Below are positions 18,506-30,397 of a stretch of 64,000 nt of DNA, piece after piece; position 1 is the first letter of the stretch, and each line of letters opens with the position of its first letter. The notes beneath the pieces are model-generated. The model was not told the origin of the DNA and ran no database searches. It saw only the letters and a list, made by a program, of their open reading frames with translations. The DNA is from Propionibacterium acidifaciens DSM 21887 (GTDB lineage: Bacteria > Actinomycetota > Actinomycetes > Propionibacteriales > Propionibacteriaceae). Made by a program: the position numbers and the translations under genes. The stretch spans positions 1 through 64,000 of the forward strand of contig NZ_AUFR01000005.1 in the NCBI RefSeq assembly GCF_000426605.1, in the 5' to 3' direction.

Positions 18506-19044
18506 GGCGCTACGCGCTCGTGGACGTCGACGCGTACTACTCGTGCGAGCGGGTTTCCCACCCCGAGCTGGAGGGCGCCCCGCTGGTGGTGCTGTCCGAC
18601 AACGACGGCTGCGTCATCGCCCGCAGCCGGGAGGCGGCCGGGCTCGGGATCGCGCGGGGCGCGCCGTGGTTCCGGGTCAGGGACGCCGCCGCGCGTGGGC
18701 GTCGTCGCCCGCTCGCCCAACTACGAGCTCCACGGGTCCCTGTTCCACCGGCTCATGGAGCTCCTGCGCACCCTGTCCCCCGTAGTGGAGGCCCACTCGA
18801 TCGACGAGGCCTTCGTCCGGGTGCGGGAGGCCAGCCCGGACGCCCTGGCCGGGGCGGGCCGGCGGATCCGCGCGGGCGGCGCATCGGGGCGCTGCTCGAC
18901 GAGGTCAACGGACAGCTCGGCCGCGGCGCGCTCGGGCTCGGCCTGGCCGGCATGGCCGCCCCGCCGGACCGGCGGATGCGTCGCGGGATGCCCTCCAACC
19001 GGGCCACCATCCGCTGGGACGAGCCGACGCGGGTCCGCGCCTGA
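18481..19044 (+). pseudogene. umuC-like Y-family DNA polymerase remnant
   Basis: Recognisable UmuC pieces lie in different frames. [17 protein letters not shown] (catalytic Asp) and [19 protein letters not shown] come first from the GTG at 18481. Next, [20 protein letters not shown] and [13 protein letters not shown] (catalytic DE) lie in a second frame. Finally [20 protein letters not shown] and a C-terminal [14 protein letters not shown] end occur. About 250 residues of the middle (thumb, little finger) are missing compared with a ~420-residue UmuC. It is therefore frameshifted and internally deleted. Confidence 0.8.
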
Positions 19045-19060
19045 GGGGCGCGGCGGCCTC

Positions 19061-19564
19061 TCACCCGGCGTGGCGCAGGCGCAGCTGGGGGCCCGGGGAG
19101 CGCACCGGCTCGAAGCCGCAGCGCTCCAGGACCGCGAGCGAGGGGCGGTTGCCGGGGTCCACGTCGGCGAGCACGGTCGCGCAGCCGTGGGCGTGCGCCC
19201 ACTCGAGGACGGCCGCCAGCGCCTCGGTCAGGTAGCCCCTGCCCCGGGCGCTCTCCGCGAGGCCGTAGCCGATCTCGGCGGCCCCGCGCAGGTCCGGCGG
19301 GGCGTGGAAGCCGATGTCGCCGACGACCAGGCCGTCGCGGCGCCGCACGATCATGTACATCCCGTAGCCGGGCACCCAGTTGTCGAGCTCGACGGCGGCC
19401 CGGGCCAGGCGGGCGGCGCTGCTCGTGTCTGCGTGCGGGTAGCCGGGCGCGCACGGCAGCGGGCACACCCCCGCGGCGAGCTCCTGGGCCCGGGCCGGGT
19501 CGACGCCGACCAGGTCCAGCCGCCGGGTGCGCAGCGAGATCGGTTGCCAGGGCTGGGCGCTCAT
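19061..19564 (-). CDS. GNAT family N-acetyltransferase (RimJ-like)
   Basis: An acetyl-CoA-dependent acyltransferase of the GNAT fold; the substrate is unknown. It has 167 residues from the ATG at 19564 (a GTG at 19582 is possible). It starts with PISLRTRRLDLVGV, has DGLVVGDIGFHAPPDLRGAA and the acetyl-CoA loop with ARGRGYLTEALAAVLEWA. The C-terminal strand ADVDPGNRPSLAVLERCGFE is typical of RimJ/RimL-like enzymes. It lies alone between the umuC remnant and an oppositely oriented membrane gene. Confidence 0.8.
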   Translation of the reverse strand: MSAQPWQPISLRTRRLDLVGVDPARAQELAAGVCPLPCAPGYPHADTSSAARLARAAVELDNWVPGYGMYMIVRRRDGLVVGDIGFHAPPDLRGAAEIGYGLAESARGRGYLTEALAAVLEWAHAHGCATVLADVDPGNRPSLAVLERCGFEPVRSPGPQLRLRHAG

Positions 19565-19670
19565 GCCCCCATCCTGACGCACCGGGCCTCCCGAGCGGGC
19601 CCCGGGCCGGGACGGCGGCCATGAGGGGACCAGCAGCGGTGACGGGACGGCGGCCGGGGCGTCCGACCCC

Positions 19671-19676
19671 TAGACT
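19671..19676 (+). promoter_or_regulatory. -10 hexamer for leaderless DUF2079 gene
   Basis: TAGACT at 19671-19676 ends 6 nt before the GTG start at 19683. No Shine-Dalgarno lies between, so the transcript would begin at or next to the start codon. Confidence 0.45.
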
Positions 19677-19682
19677 GGGCCG

Positions 19683-21170
19683 GTGAGCATGCCAGCGGAT
19701 CCCGAGCGCAGCGCCCGAGCCGGGCGGGCGCGCACCTGGCCGGACGAGCACTGCACCGCGCTGCTGGCGCTCCTGTGCGCCGCCGCGCTGGCCGCCTATG
19801 TGACCGTCAGCCTGCTGAAGTACGCCCGGCTGGGCGACGGGATGGACCTGACGATCTTCGACCAGGCCATCCGGTCCCTGGCGCACGGCGGGCCCGGGAG
19901 CACGACGATGAAGTCGCCGGGCATGTCGGTCTTCGGAGACCACTGGCACCCGATCATCGCGGCTCTGGTGCCGTTCTACTGGGTGTGGGACGACCCGCGC
20001 GTGCTGCTCGTCGTGCAGGCGCTCTGCGTCGTGTGGGCCGGCTGGGTGCTGGGGCGCCTCGCCCGGCGGCGGGTCGGCGCGGGGCCGGCACTGGCCGTCA
20101 CGGCCGCCTGGCTGTGCGGGATCGGGGTGCAGTCGGCGGTCACCTTCGACTTCCACGAGGTCGCCCTCGGGGCGCCGCTGCTGGCCCACGCGCTGGGCGC
20201 CTTCTGCCGGGGGCGCTGGGGGCGCTTCTGGGCCCTGGCCGCCTCGCTCCTGCTCGTCAAGGAGGACATGTGCTTCCTCGTGGGGGGCCTGGCGATCGCG
20301 CTGCTCGTACGCCGACGGGTCAGGGCCGGCCTGGCCCTGGGGGTCCTCGCCGTGACGTGGACGGCCGTCGCCGTCCTCGTGGTCGTCCCCCGCTTCAACC
20401 CGCACCACGTCTACGCCTACCTCGGCTCACTGGGCACCGTCACGGTCCAGGGCGTCCAGCCGGCCGCCCACCCGGCCTGGTACGGCCCGCTGGCCACCCT
20501 CGGCACCGCCGCCGTCCTGCTCGCCGCGACCGGCTTCGTCGCCGCCCGCTCGGCGCTCGTCTGGGGCTTCATCGGGCCCCTCGCGGTGCGCGCCGCCTCG
20601 AAGAACCCGCAGCACTGGACGGCCGGCTTCCACTACAACCTGCTGCCCATGCTCGTCCTCTGCTTCGCCTTCGTCGACGCCTGGCCCGCCCTCGTGGAGC
20701 GGGCCGTCGCGCTGCGCGCCCGGGGCGCGGTCGGGGCCCGGGCCCGGGCCGTGCGGGTCTGGCGGGCGCTGGCCCTGCCCGTCGTGGTCGCCGTCGCGCT
20801 CGTGTCGGTCCCGACCGGCTCCGTGCTCCACGATCTGGCCGGCAGGCCCTGCGGGGCCGCCTGCGCCGAGCTCGACGAGGCGACCGCGATGATCCCCGAC
20901 GGCTCGTGGGTCGGCGCCGACGTCTACCTGACGAATCACCTGAGCAGGCGCTTCGAGGTGAGCCAGTGGCGGCCCGCCGACGGTTACCTGGACGACCTGG
21001 GCGAACCGGTCGACGCCGCGTGGCTCGTGCTGAACCGCGAGACGACCAGCTACGAGAACGAGTCCACCGGCTGGGTCCAGGCCTTCCTGGACGACCCGGT
21101 CGTGCGCGGGGCGCACTACCGCGTCCGCTGGTCGGGCGAGGCGATCGTCGTCCTGGAGCGCGAGGGCTGA
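19683..21170 (+). CDS. DUF2079 polytopic membrane protein
   Basis: A 495-residue inner-membrane protein with about nine to eleven hydrophobic segments. It resembles DUF2079, a family distantly related to GT-C glycosyltransferases. The family-like stretch LGDGMDLTIFDQAIRSLAHG follows the first membrane helix; SVFGDHWHPIIAALVPFYW and VTFDFHEVALGAPL come later. The C-terminal ~110 residues are soluble and probably extracytoplasmic (STGWVQAFLDD near the end). Function is unknown. The start is GTG at 19683, supported by the leaderless-type -10 hexamer. Confidence 0.8.
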   Translation: MSMPADPERSARAGRARTWPDEHCTALLALLCAAALAAYVTVSLLKYARLGDGMDLTIFDQAIRSLAHGGPGSTTMKSPGMSVFGDHWHPIIAALVPFYWVWDDPRVLLVVQALCVVWAGWVLGRLARRRVGAGPALAVTAAWLCGIGVQSAVTFDFHEVALGAPLLAHALGAFCRGRWGRFWALAASLLLVKEDMCFLVGGLAIALLVRRRVRAGLALGVLAVTWTAVAVLVVVPRFNPHHVYAYLGSLGTVTVQGVQPAAHPAWYGPLATLGTAAVLLAATGFVAARSALVWGFIGPLAVRAASKNPQHWTAGFHYNLLPMLVLCFAFVDAWPALVERAVALRARGAVGARARAVRVWRALALPVVVAVALVSVPTGSVLHDLAGRPCGAACAELDEATAMIPDGSWVGADVYLTNHLSRRFEVSQWRPADGYLDDLGEPVDAAWLVLNRETTSYENESTGWVQAFLDDPVVRGAHYRVRWSGEAIVVLEREG

Positions 21171-21192
21171 GCGGGGCCGGCCCGGACGATGC

Positions 21193-21852
21193 TCAGACGA
21201 TGTAGCGGACGAGGACCATCGCCGCCAGCACGACAAGGAAGGCGATCGTGATGATCCAGTCGTTGCCGCTGGCGACGAACCAGCGCAGGCGCACGGTACC
21301 CGGCAGGACGTGGTCGCGCACGTTCATGCGCGTCAGCCCCGCCCAGACCAGTGTCGTGGTGAGCGTGATGAGCAGGCACCACGGGCACAGCGCGTGGATG
21401 ACGAAGTAGGACTGCGTGAACAGCCACAGGGCGAACAGCAGCGCCACCGTGTAGAGCGTCTCGACGCAGCGCATGTACCAGCGGGGGAACCGGATCCCGG
21501 CGACGACGGCCACCGAGATGGTGAGCACGATGCCCTCGAAGAGGATGCCGAGGAAGGCGTTGGGGAAGCCGAGCAGGGTGGCCTGCCAGGTCTTGGCGAC
21601 GGTGGTGCAGCTGATGTGCGAGGTGATGTCGCAGGCCAGGTCGAGCCCGGGGTCGCCGGCCAGCTCCCAGGCCTCGATCGACAGCTTGAACGAGACGAAC
21701 AGGCCCACCAGGCCGGAGACGATCATCTCGGTGGCGGTGCGGGCGCGCCAGCGCTGCGGGGCGGGGCCGGTCAGCTCCGGGTCGGGGTCCGCGGCCCCGG
21801 ACGTCTCGAGTTCTGCGTCCTCGACCGTTCCGGACTCGAGGTCTGCTGCCAC
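21193..21852 (-). CDS. Vitamin K epoxide reductase (VKOR) family protein
   Basis: Bacterial VKOR reoxidises a DsbA-like enzyme and passes electrons to quinones, driving disulfide formation in exported proteins. In Actinomyces a VKOR is known to serve MdbA in pilus folding. It has 219 residues with four to five membrane segments. The loop cysteines C74 and C82 lie in DLACDITSHISC and the redox pair is C156-C159 (CPWC). The start is GTG at 21852 with AGGAG 5 nt upstream. The DsbA partner is not in this window. Confidence 0.88.
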   Translation of the reverse strand: MAADLESGTVEDAELETSGAADPDPELTGPAPQRWRARTATEMIVSGLVGLFVSFKLSIEAWELAGDPGLDLACDITSHISCTTVAKTWQATLLGFPNAFLGILFEGIVLTISVAVVAGIRFPRWYMRCVETLYTVALLFALWLFTQSYFVIHALCPWCLLITLTTTLVWAGLTRMNVRDHVLPGTVRLRWFVASGNDWIITIAFLVVLAAMVLVRYIV

Positions 21853-21982
21853 GACGACTCCTCGTGCATCTTCTCGGCTTCAGGGGGTGGGACGCCCGCC
21901 GGGCGCCCCGTCGAGCATACCCGTGCCGGTGCCGGAGGGCGGGCGCCGGAGCCTGTGCCCTCCTCACCGGCCCGGGGACGGC

Positions 21983-22016
21983 GGAGGGCCCGTCCCCCTC
22001 GGGGGACGGGCCCTCC
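21983..22016 (-). terminator. Terminator of the str operon (after tuf)
   Basis: A perfect 16-bp stem (21983-21998 with 22001-22016; GGAGGGCCCGTCCCCC and its inverse) lies 21 nt beyond the tuf stop codon, with almost no loop. There is no T tract. Confidence 0.75.
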
Positions 22017-22037
22017 GTCTCGATCAGCGGATCGGAC

Positions 22038-23228
<1,191 letters not shown>

Positions 23229-23387
23229 TGGGGCTCCTTTGTGATGTCGCGTCACGCTGGCTTGCGGGACGCCCGTGTGTTGACTTGCTACGGGTGCTCC
23301 CCGCAGTCCTGATTGTGTCAGTTCCCGGTACCGACCGGCGAACACCGGGCACGACAACGCATGGGCTCGCACCCATGAACTTTTGCA

Positions 23388-23417
23388 ATTTTGGTCCCTC
23401 GCCGCGGCATAGTCAAA
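23388..23417 (-). promoter_or_regulatory. Candidate tuf promoter
   Basis: On the minus strand TTGACT (23412-23417) and CAAAAT (23388-23393) are separated by 18 bp, in the AT-richest part of the fusA-tuf gap. The leader would be about 150 nt. An independent tuf promoter is common in bacteria. Confidence 0.5.
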
Positions 23418-23470
23418 CGCCCGGGCGGGACCGGGCCCGTCCGCCGCGGCGCGGCGCCCGGGCGGGCGGC

Positions 23471-25570
<2,100 letters not shown>

Positions 25571-25662
25571 TGGATCAAACCTCTATTTCTTGGTCTTGAG
25601 TGAAGGATGTGCCCAGAGCAGGGCAGCGCCCCCGCCGCGGTGGACGGGGGCCTGGGCGGCGG

Positions 25663-26133
25663 TCACCAGCGGTAATGGGCGAAGGCCCGGTTGGCCTCGG
25701 CCATGCGGTGGGTGTCCTCGCGCTTCTTGACGGAGGCGCCCAGACCGTTGCTGGCGTCCAGGATCTCGTTCATGAGGCGCTCGGCCATGGTCTTCTCGCG
25801 GCGGTCGCGGGCGAAACCCACGAGCCAGCGCATGGCCAGCGTGTTCGAGCGCGAGGGCTTGACCTCGACGGGCACCTGGTAGGTGGCGCCGCCGACCCGG
25901 CGGGAGCGGACCTCGACGGAGGGCCTGACGTTGTCGAGAGCCTTCTTGAGGGTCTGCACCGGATCGACGCCGGTCTTCTCGCGGGCGCCCTCGAGGGCGG
26001 TGTAGACGATGCGCTGGGCGGTGGTCTTCTTGCCGTCGAGCAGGATCTTGCTCACGAGCTGGGAGACCAGCGGGGAGCTGTACACGGGGTCGATGATGAC
26101 GGGGCGCTTGGGCGTGGGTCCCTTGCGAGGCAT
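25663..26133 (-). CDS. rpsG: 30S ribosomal protein S7
   Basis: S7 starts assembly of the 30S head. It has 156 residues with [40 protein letters not shown] and [19 protein letters not shown]. Its ATG overlaps the rpsL stop by one base (TAATG), so translation is coupled. Confidence 0.97.
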   Translation of the reverse strand: MPRKGPTPKRPVIIDPVYSSPLVSQLVSKILLDGKKTTAQRIVYTALEGAREKTGVDPVQTLKKALDNVRPSVEVRSRRVGGATYQVPVEVKPSRSNTLAMRWLVGFARDRREKTMAERLMNEILDASNGLGASVKKREDTHRMAEANRAFAHYRW

Positions 26134-26504
26134 TACTTCTCCTTCTTCGCGCCGTAGCGGCTGCGGGCCTGCTTGCGGCCCTTGACGCCCTGGGTGTCGA
26201 GGGCGCCGCGGATGATCTTGTACCGGACGCCAGGCAGGTCCTTCACGCGGCCGCCGCGCACGAGCACCATCGAGTGCTCCTGCAGGTTGTGGCCGATGCC
26301 GGGGATGTAGGCCGTGACCTCGATGCCGGAGCTGAGGCGGACGCGGGCGACCTTCCGCAGGGCCGAGTTCGGCTTCTTCGGGGTGGTCGTGTACACGCGC
26401 GTGCACACGCCGCGACGCTGGGGCGAGCCCTTGAGCGCCGGCGTCTTGGCCTTGTTGACCTTGTCGGTGCGGCCCTTGCGGACCAGCTGCTGAATGGTAG
26501 GCAC
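26133..26504 (-). CDS. rpsL: 30S ribosomal protein S12
   Basis: S12 lies in the decoding centre and affects accuracy and streptomycin response. It has 123 residues from the GTG at 26504 ([14 protein letters not shown]). The loop [17 protein letters not shown] keeps the wild-type lysine at the position linked to streptomycin resistance, as does [20 protein letters not shown] lies 11 nt upstream. In-frame codons further upstream are in the leader and not S12-like. Confidence 0.97.
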   Translation of the reverse strand: MPTIQQLVRKGRTDKVNKAKTPALKGSPQRRGVCTRVYTTTPKKPNSALRKVARVRLSSGIEVTAYIPGIGHNLQEHSMVLVRGGRVKDLPGVRYKIIRGALDTQGVKGRKQARSRYGAKKEK

Positions 26505-26714
26505 CTGCTGGTATCTCTTTCGTTGTCGAGGGGGGATTCTCCTGATGGTGCAATTCCCCCAGCGGCCGGACCGCCGCACCCAGCAACCGGTGCGCGTTCG
26601 AAGGACGATGGGTCATTGCCGCACGCGCCCCGCACCCGCCGGGCCGCCTCGCAACGTCTAGGGGCCAGGCCGTGAGCGCACGTGCTTCATCCGGGCAAAC
26701 CGAACCAAGTCGTC

Positions 26715-26743
26715 AGTGTACGTGGCGCAGCGCCAGTTGGCAA
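26715..26743 (-). promoter_or_regulatory. str operon promoter
   Basis: On the minus strand TTGCCA (26738-26743) and TACACT (26715-26720) are separated by exactly 17 bp. The leader to rpsL would be about 205 nt. This explains much of the 364-bp gap between rpsL and apbE; the rest shows no gene. The same architecture appears before rpoB and rplJ. Confidence 0.6.
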
Positions 26744-26868
26744 AAACATGCGGCGCATCCCGCCGGGTCGCGGCGGCGCTTCCGGCCGCCGTCCCGTTCG
26801 CCACCGGCGAGGGCGCCTCGGCAGGAAACCCCGGAGCGGTTCCCCTGCGGGCGGGACGAAACGACGAC

Positions 26869-27789
26869 TCACTGCTCGTCGACCGGCAGCCAGGCCAGTC
26901 CCGGGCTCGTCCGCACCGCCTGGTCGGTGACCGTCAGCTGCTCGACGCCGTCGAGCAGCCCGGCCAGCCGTCCGGCGGGACGCATCATGAGAGCGGTCGC
27001 CGCCACCTCGGCGCGCATGCCGTCGGCGCACACCGCGCTGGCCTGACGCACCCCGCCGGAGGCCGGACGGCCCGTCGCCGGGTCGATGACATGATGCACC
27101 GGCTGACCGTCGACGAGCTCGGGGAGCCGCTGCAGGTGGTCGCCGGAGGTCGCCAGGTCGGCGGTGCCGCGCAGCTCGACCGAGCCGATGATGCCGGCGC
27201 CGCCGGGATCCTCGATCCCGACCCGCCAGGGCCCCTGCGGCCGGTCGCCGGCGGCGGCCACCGACGAGGAGCCCACCGACACGAGGACGGCCTCGGCCCC
27301 GCGGTCGAGGCACAGCTCCCGCACGGCATCGGCGACGAAGCCCTTGGCGATGGCCCCCAGATCGAGCTGCGCGCCGTCGTGCAGGCGGTAGGCGCGCTCG
27401 TCGACCTTCTCGAGGAGCCCCGGCGCGCACCGGGCGCGGGCCTCGTCGACGAGCTCCGGCGCCGGCGGGGCCGGCCGTCGGCCGGCGGCGATGCCCGCCA
27501 ACCAGGCCCGCACGTCCCACAGCCCGACGAGCGCCCCGATGCAGGGGGTGAAGGCCCCGTCGCTCAGCGGGGCCAGCTCACCGGCGGCGTCCAGCACCGC
27601 GGCCGTCGTCGCGTCCACCTCGACGACGGCGCCGTCCGCCCGGTTGAGCGCCGACACGTCGGAATCGGGCTGGAAGCAGGACAGCAGCGCCTCGTCGTGG
27701 ATGAGCAGGCCGGCGGTCTCGGCGACGAGATCGCCCAGGCGCGGCATCACCACGGTCACCTCGACGACGGTCGCCATCGCCGGGAGCAC
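26869..27789 (-). CDS. apbE: FAD:protein FMN transferase (ApbE family), divergent
   Basis: ApbE attaches FMN from FAD covalently to a Thr or Ser of exported flavoproteins. It has 306 residues with SCFQPDSDVSALNRADG, the substrate motif LDLGAIAKGFVADAV (D143, K149) and HHVIDPATGRPASGGV (232-246). Two usual features differ: SVGGN reads SVGSS (171-175), and the Mg-binding DALATAL end reads EVAATAL (E261). No signal peptide is evident, so location is uncertain. It follows the FMN-binding lipoprotein, its obvious substrate, and ends the iron operon. The start is GTG at 27789. Confidence 0.85.
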   Translation of the reverse strand: MLPAMATVVEVTVVMPRLGDLVAETAGLLIHDEALLSCFQPDSDVSALNRADGAVVEVDATTAAVLDAAGELAPLSDGAFTPCIGALVGLWDVRAWLAGIAAGRRPAPPAPELVDEARARCAPGLLEKVDERAYRLHDGAQLDLGAIAKGFVADAVRELCLDRGAEAVLVSVGSSSVAAAGDRPQGPWRVGIEDPGGAGIIGSVELRGTADLATSGDHLQRLPELVDGQPVHHVIDPATGRPASGGVRQASAVCADGMRAEVAATALMMRPAGRLAGLLDGVEQLTVTDQAVRTSPGLAWLPVDEQ

Positions 27790-27850
27790 GAAGCGCAGCG
27801 CCCCCGGGGTGGGGCGGATGCGCGCAACGGCGCCGCGCGGGGCCGCCCGC

Positions 27851-28402
27851 TCAGTAATCCTCGTCCTCCAAGCCGAGGCCGGGCATGGCGACGGTGTCGG
27901 CGCGACCGTCGTCGGCGACGCCCTGCGCCTGATAGACGGCGCGCAGCGAGGCCTGGAGGAACTGGCTGTGCGCCACGGTGGCGCCCGAGACCGTGTCGAC
28001 GGCGGTCGGGTCCTGCACCTCGACGAGCTTGGCGGAGTACTGCTCGTACGAGGCGACAGCGGCCTGGGCGCGCCGGTAGTAGTCCTGGTTGGCTACCTGC
28101 CCGGAGCCGTCCTTGCCGTAGTTCTCGTCCTTGACGGTGCCGTCGGACTCGACCGTCTCGTAGGAGGCCTCGGTGATCCGCCCGCCCGCCACGGTGATCG
28201 TGACAGTGCCCACCGCGCCCTGCTCGTCGGCATTGGACTGGCCGGTGTAGGTGCCGTCGTTCATGGGGATGCTCATGTCGATGAGCTCGTCGTCGCTCTG
28301 ACCGCCCGAGCAGGCGGTGAGCATCATCGCACCGACCGCGCCGAGACCGGCGAGGGCGGCGAAACGGCGGGCGAGGACCCTGCGCTGCTCGTCCACGGTC
28401 AC
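27851..28402 (-). CDS. FMN-binding domain lipoprotein
   Basis: A 183-residue exported lipoprotein. A short basic start and hydrophobic stretch end in a lipobox LTAC with C31 to be lipidated. The rest is an FMN-binding domain whose flavinylation motif DTVSGATVAHSQ (136-147) puts FMN on T142, attached by ApbE. The role is likely one-electron transfer outside the membrane, here within an iron-import operon. The start overlaps the ATPase stop (GTGA at 28402); a second GTG at 28396 has better Shine-Dalgarno spacing (GGGGGGA, 6 nt). Confidence 0.87.
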   Translation of the reverse strand: MTVDEQRRVLARRFAALAGLGAVGAMMLTACSGGQSDDELIDMSIPMNDGTYTGQSNADEQGAVGTVTITVAGGRITEASYETVESDGTVKDENYGKDGSGQVANQDYYRRAQAAVASYEQYSAKLVEVQDPTAVDTVSGATVAHSQFLQASLRAVYQAQGVADDGRADTVAMPGLGLEDEDY

Positions 28403-29136
28403 TCCCCCCGCTCGTCGGTCACGGTGACGTTCGGCTGGGCGGGCTCGGCTCCCCCGTCGTACTCGTGGACCGTCCGGTCGACGATCCGGCCGTGGTCGAG
28501 GCGGACCTCCCGCTGGCCCTTCGAGGCGACCCAGGCGTCGTGGGTGACGACGATGAGCGTCGTCCCGTCGGCGTGCAACCGGCCGAAGATGTCGAGCACG
28601 ATGCGCTCATTCGTCTCGTCCAGGTTGCCGGTGGGCTCGTCGGCGAGGACGATCTTCGGCGAGTTGATGAGGGCCCGGGCGACGCAGACGCGCTGCTGCT
28701 CGCCGCCGGACAGCTGCCGCGGGAGGTGGGTGGCGCGCTCGCCCAGACCCACCCGCTCGAGGTCGGCCATGGCCTCGGCCTCGTCCGGCATCGAGTGGTA
28801 GTACTGGGCGACCATGACGTTCTCGAGGGCCGTCAGATGCGGGATGAGGTGGAACTGTTGGAAGATGAGGCCGATCGTCTCGCGGCGCACCTGGGTGAGG
28901 TCGAAGTCGGAGAACTTCGAGATGTCGCGACCGTCGAGCATGACGGTGCCCTCGGTCGGCTGGTCCATGCAGCCGATGATGTTCATCATCGTCGTCTTGC
29001 CCGAACCGGACGGGCCGACGATCGAGACCCAATCGCCGCGGTCGACGGTGAGGTCGATGTGGTCGAGGGCGTGCAACTCGCCGTAGATCTTCGAGACGTC
29101 GGTGAGCCTCAGCAGCTCGGATGCGGTGTCACTCAT
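28399..29136 (-). CDS. ABC transporter ATP-binding protein (MacB/LolD type)
   Basis: The cytoplasmic ATPase for the two permeases upstream. It has 245 residues: Walker A GPSGSGKTT (41-49), signature QLSGGEQQRVCVARAL and Walker B KIVLADEPTGNLD followed by the H-loop VTHDAW. Such ATPases power mechanotransmission rather than classical import. In the Campylobacter p19-ftr1 cluster an equivalent gene follows two FtsX-like permeases. AGGAG precedes the ATG. Confidence 0.92.
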   Translation of the reverse strand: MSDTASELLRLTDVSKIYGELHALDHIDLTVDRGDWVSIVGPSGSGKTTMMNIIGCMDQPTEGTVMLDGRDISKFSDFDLTQVRRETIGLIFQQFHLIPHLTALENVMVAQYYHSMPDEAEAMADLERVGLGERATHLPRQLSGGEQQRVCVARALINSPKIVLADEPTGNLDETNERIVLDIFGRLHADGTTLIVVTHDAWVASKGQREVRLDHGRIVDRTVHEYDGGAEPAQPNVTVTDERGE

Positions 29137-29145
29137 GTGTTTCTC

Positions 29146-30393
29146 CTATTCCCCGCGCAGCACCGGGGCGGGATCGACGTCGACGGCGCGGCGCACCGGA
29201 ATGAGGCTGGCCAGCGTGGACACGAGGATGGACGCCAGCACCGTGCCGATGAGGATGAGCACGTGGGCCTCGACGGTGCGGTGGAAGACGTTGAACGAGA
29301 TCACCTGGGCCAGGCCGAAGCCGGCCGCCGCCCCGACGACGCCGCCGACGAGGCCGAGGACGACGCCCTCGCCGAGGAACTCCCCGATGATCGAGCGGTC
29401 ATCGGCGCCGAGCGCCTTGCGCAGCCCGATCTCGTTGCGGCGCTCCGTGACGACGGCCATCATCGTCGTCGAGACGCCGATCATGATGAGGGCGAGGACG
29501 ATGATCGAGATGATCACCATGAGCGAGCGCAGCATGCCGAGCACGTCCTCGTCGGACTGGGCCAGTCGCGCGACGGGATCGGCGCTCACCTGGGGGTGGT
29601 CCGCACCGATCCGGTCGGCCAGGGACTGCAGCTCGCCGCCCTCCGCGGTGACCGAGAACTCGGCGACCGTGCAGACCGGGGCGGCGCCGGTCAGCGTGGA
29701 CATGTCGTCCGAGCCCAGGTAGACGAAGCGGTCCTCGTTGCCGCCGGTCTCGAGGATGCCCGAGACCGTCGCCTCGAGCTGCGCCCCCGTGGACGCCTGG
29801 GCCTGGCTCACGTCCTGGTTCGAGATCTCCTTACCGTCGGCGTTCGTCGCACCGGAGCCCGGTGTGCTGCTTCCGCTCGCGCCGGGGGTCGCGCTCTGCT
29901 CGCCGGCGACCAGCATCGACAGCGCGACCTTGTCACCCACCTGGGCGTCGAGGGCCTCGGCGACGTCCTGGCCGACGAGCACCTGGCCGGAACCGGCCGG
30001 CCATGAGCCGTCGACGTACCAGTACGGGTTGAGGCCGTGGACGGCGTCGAGGTCGGCGCCGGCGGCGACGTACGGCAGGTCGTTGACGAGGATCGCCTCG
30101 TAGTCGATGCCGACCGCCCCGACGAGCTCGCCGGAGGGGACCTCGGAGGCGACCTCGTCGACGACGGCGGGGTCGAAGCTGCCCGCACCGCCGGCCGGCG
30201 TGAGGAGCATGTTGGCGCCGGCCGAGCGCATCTCCCGGGCCATCTGGCGGGGCACGTCGACCGAGATCGTGGCCAGCGCCGACAGGGTGGTGGCGCCCAC
30301 CGCGACGGCCAGCATCGCGACGATGACGCGCGAGCGCCGCCGCAGGATCGACGACATCACCATGCGGATGAACAGTCTGCGCTTGGGGTTCAT
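29146..30393 (-). CDS. ABC transporter permease, FtsX/MacB type (second)
   Basis: A 415-residue permease. One N-terminal membrane helix follows RRRSRVIVAML. A long extracytoplasmic MacB periplasmic-core domain (about 45-280) comes next. Three C-terminal helices form the FtsX domain, with RRNEIGLRKALGADDRSII between them. The outer domain contains a Ser/Gly/Thr-rich insert (SGSSTPGSGATNADG). It pairs with the other permease. GGAGGTGA lies 5 nt before the ATG. The transported or coupled substrate is unknown; iron context only. Confidence 0.88.
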   Translation of the reverse strand: MNPKRRLFIRMVMSSILRRRSRVIVAMLAVAVGATTLSALATISVDVPRQMAREMRSAGANMLLTPAGGAGSFDPAVVDEVASEVPSGELVGAVGIDYEAILVNDLPYVAAGADLDAVHGLNPYWYVDGSWPAGSGQVLVGQDVAEALDAQVGDKVALSMLVAGEQSATPGASGSSTPGSGATNADGKEISNQDVSQAQASTGAQLEATVSGILETGGNEDRFVYLGSDDMSTLTGAAPVCTVAEFSVTAEGGELQSLADRIGADHPQVSADPVARLAQSDEDVLGMLRSLMVIISIIVLALIMIGVSTTMMAVVTERRNEIGLRKALGADDRSIIGEFLGEGVVLGLVGGVVGAAAGFGLAQVISFNVFHRTVEAHVLILIGTVLASILVSTLASLIPVRRAVDVDPAPVLRGE

Positions 30394-30397
30394 CGAC

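Noticed and set aside
18484-19624. A single intact Y-family polymerase gene spanning this stretch
   Set aside because: The family motifs fall in different frames and the middle of the protein is missing. The remaining open frame after 18890 is the antisense of the GNAT gene.
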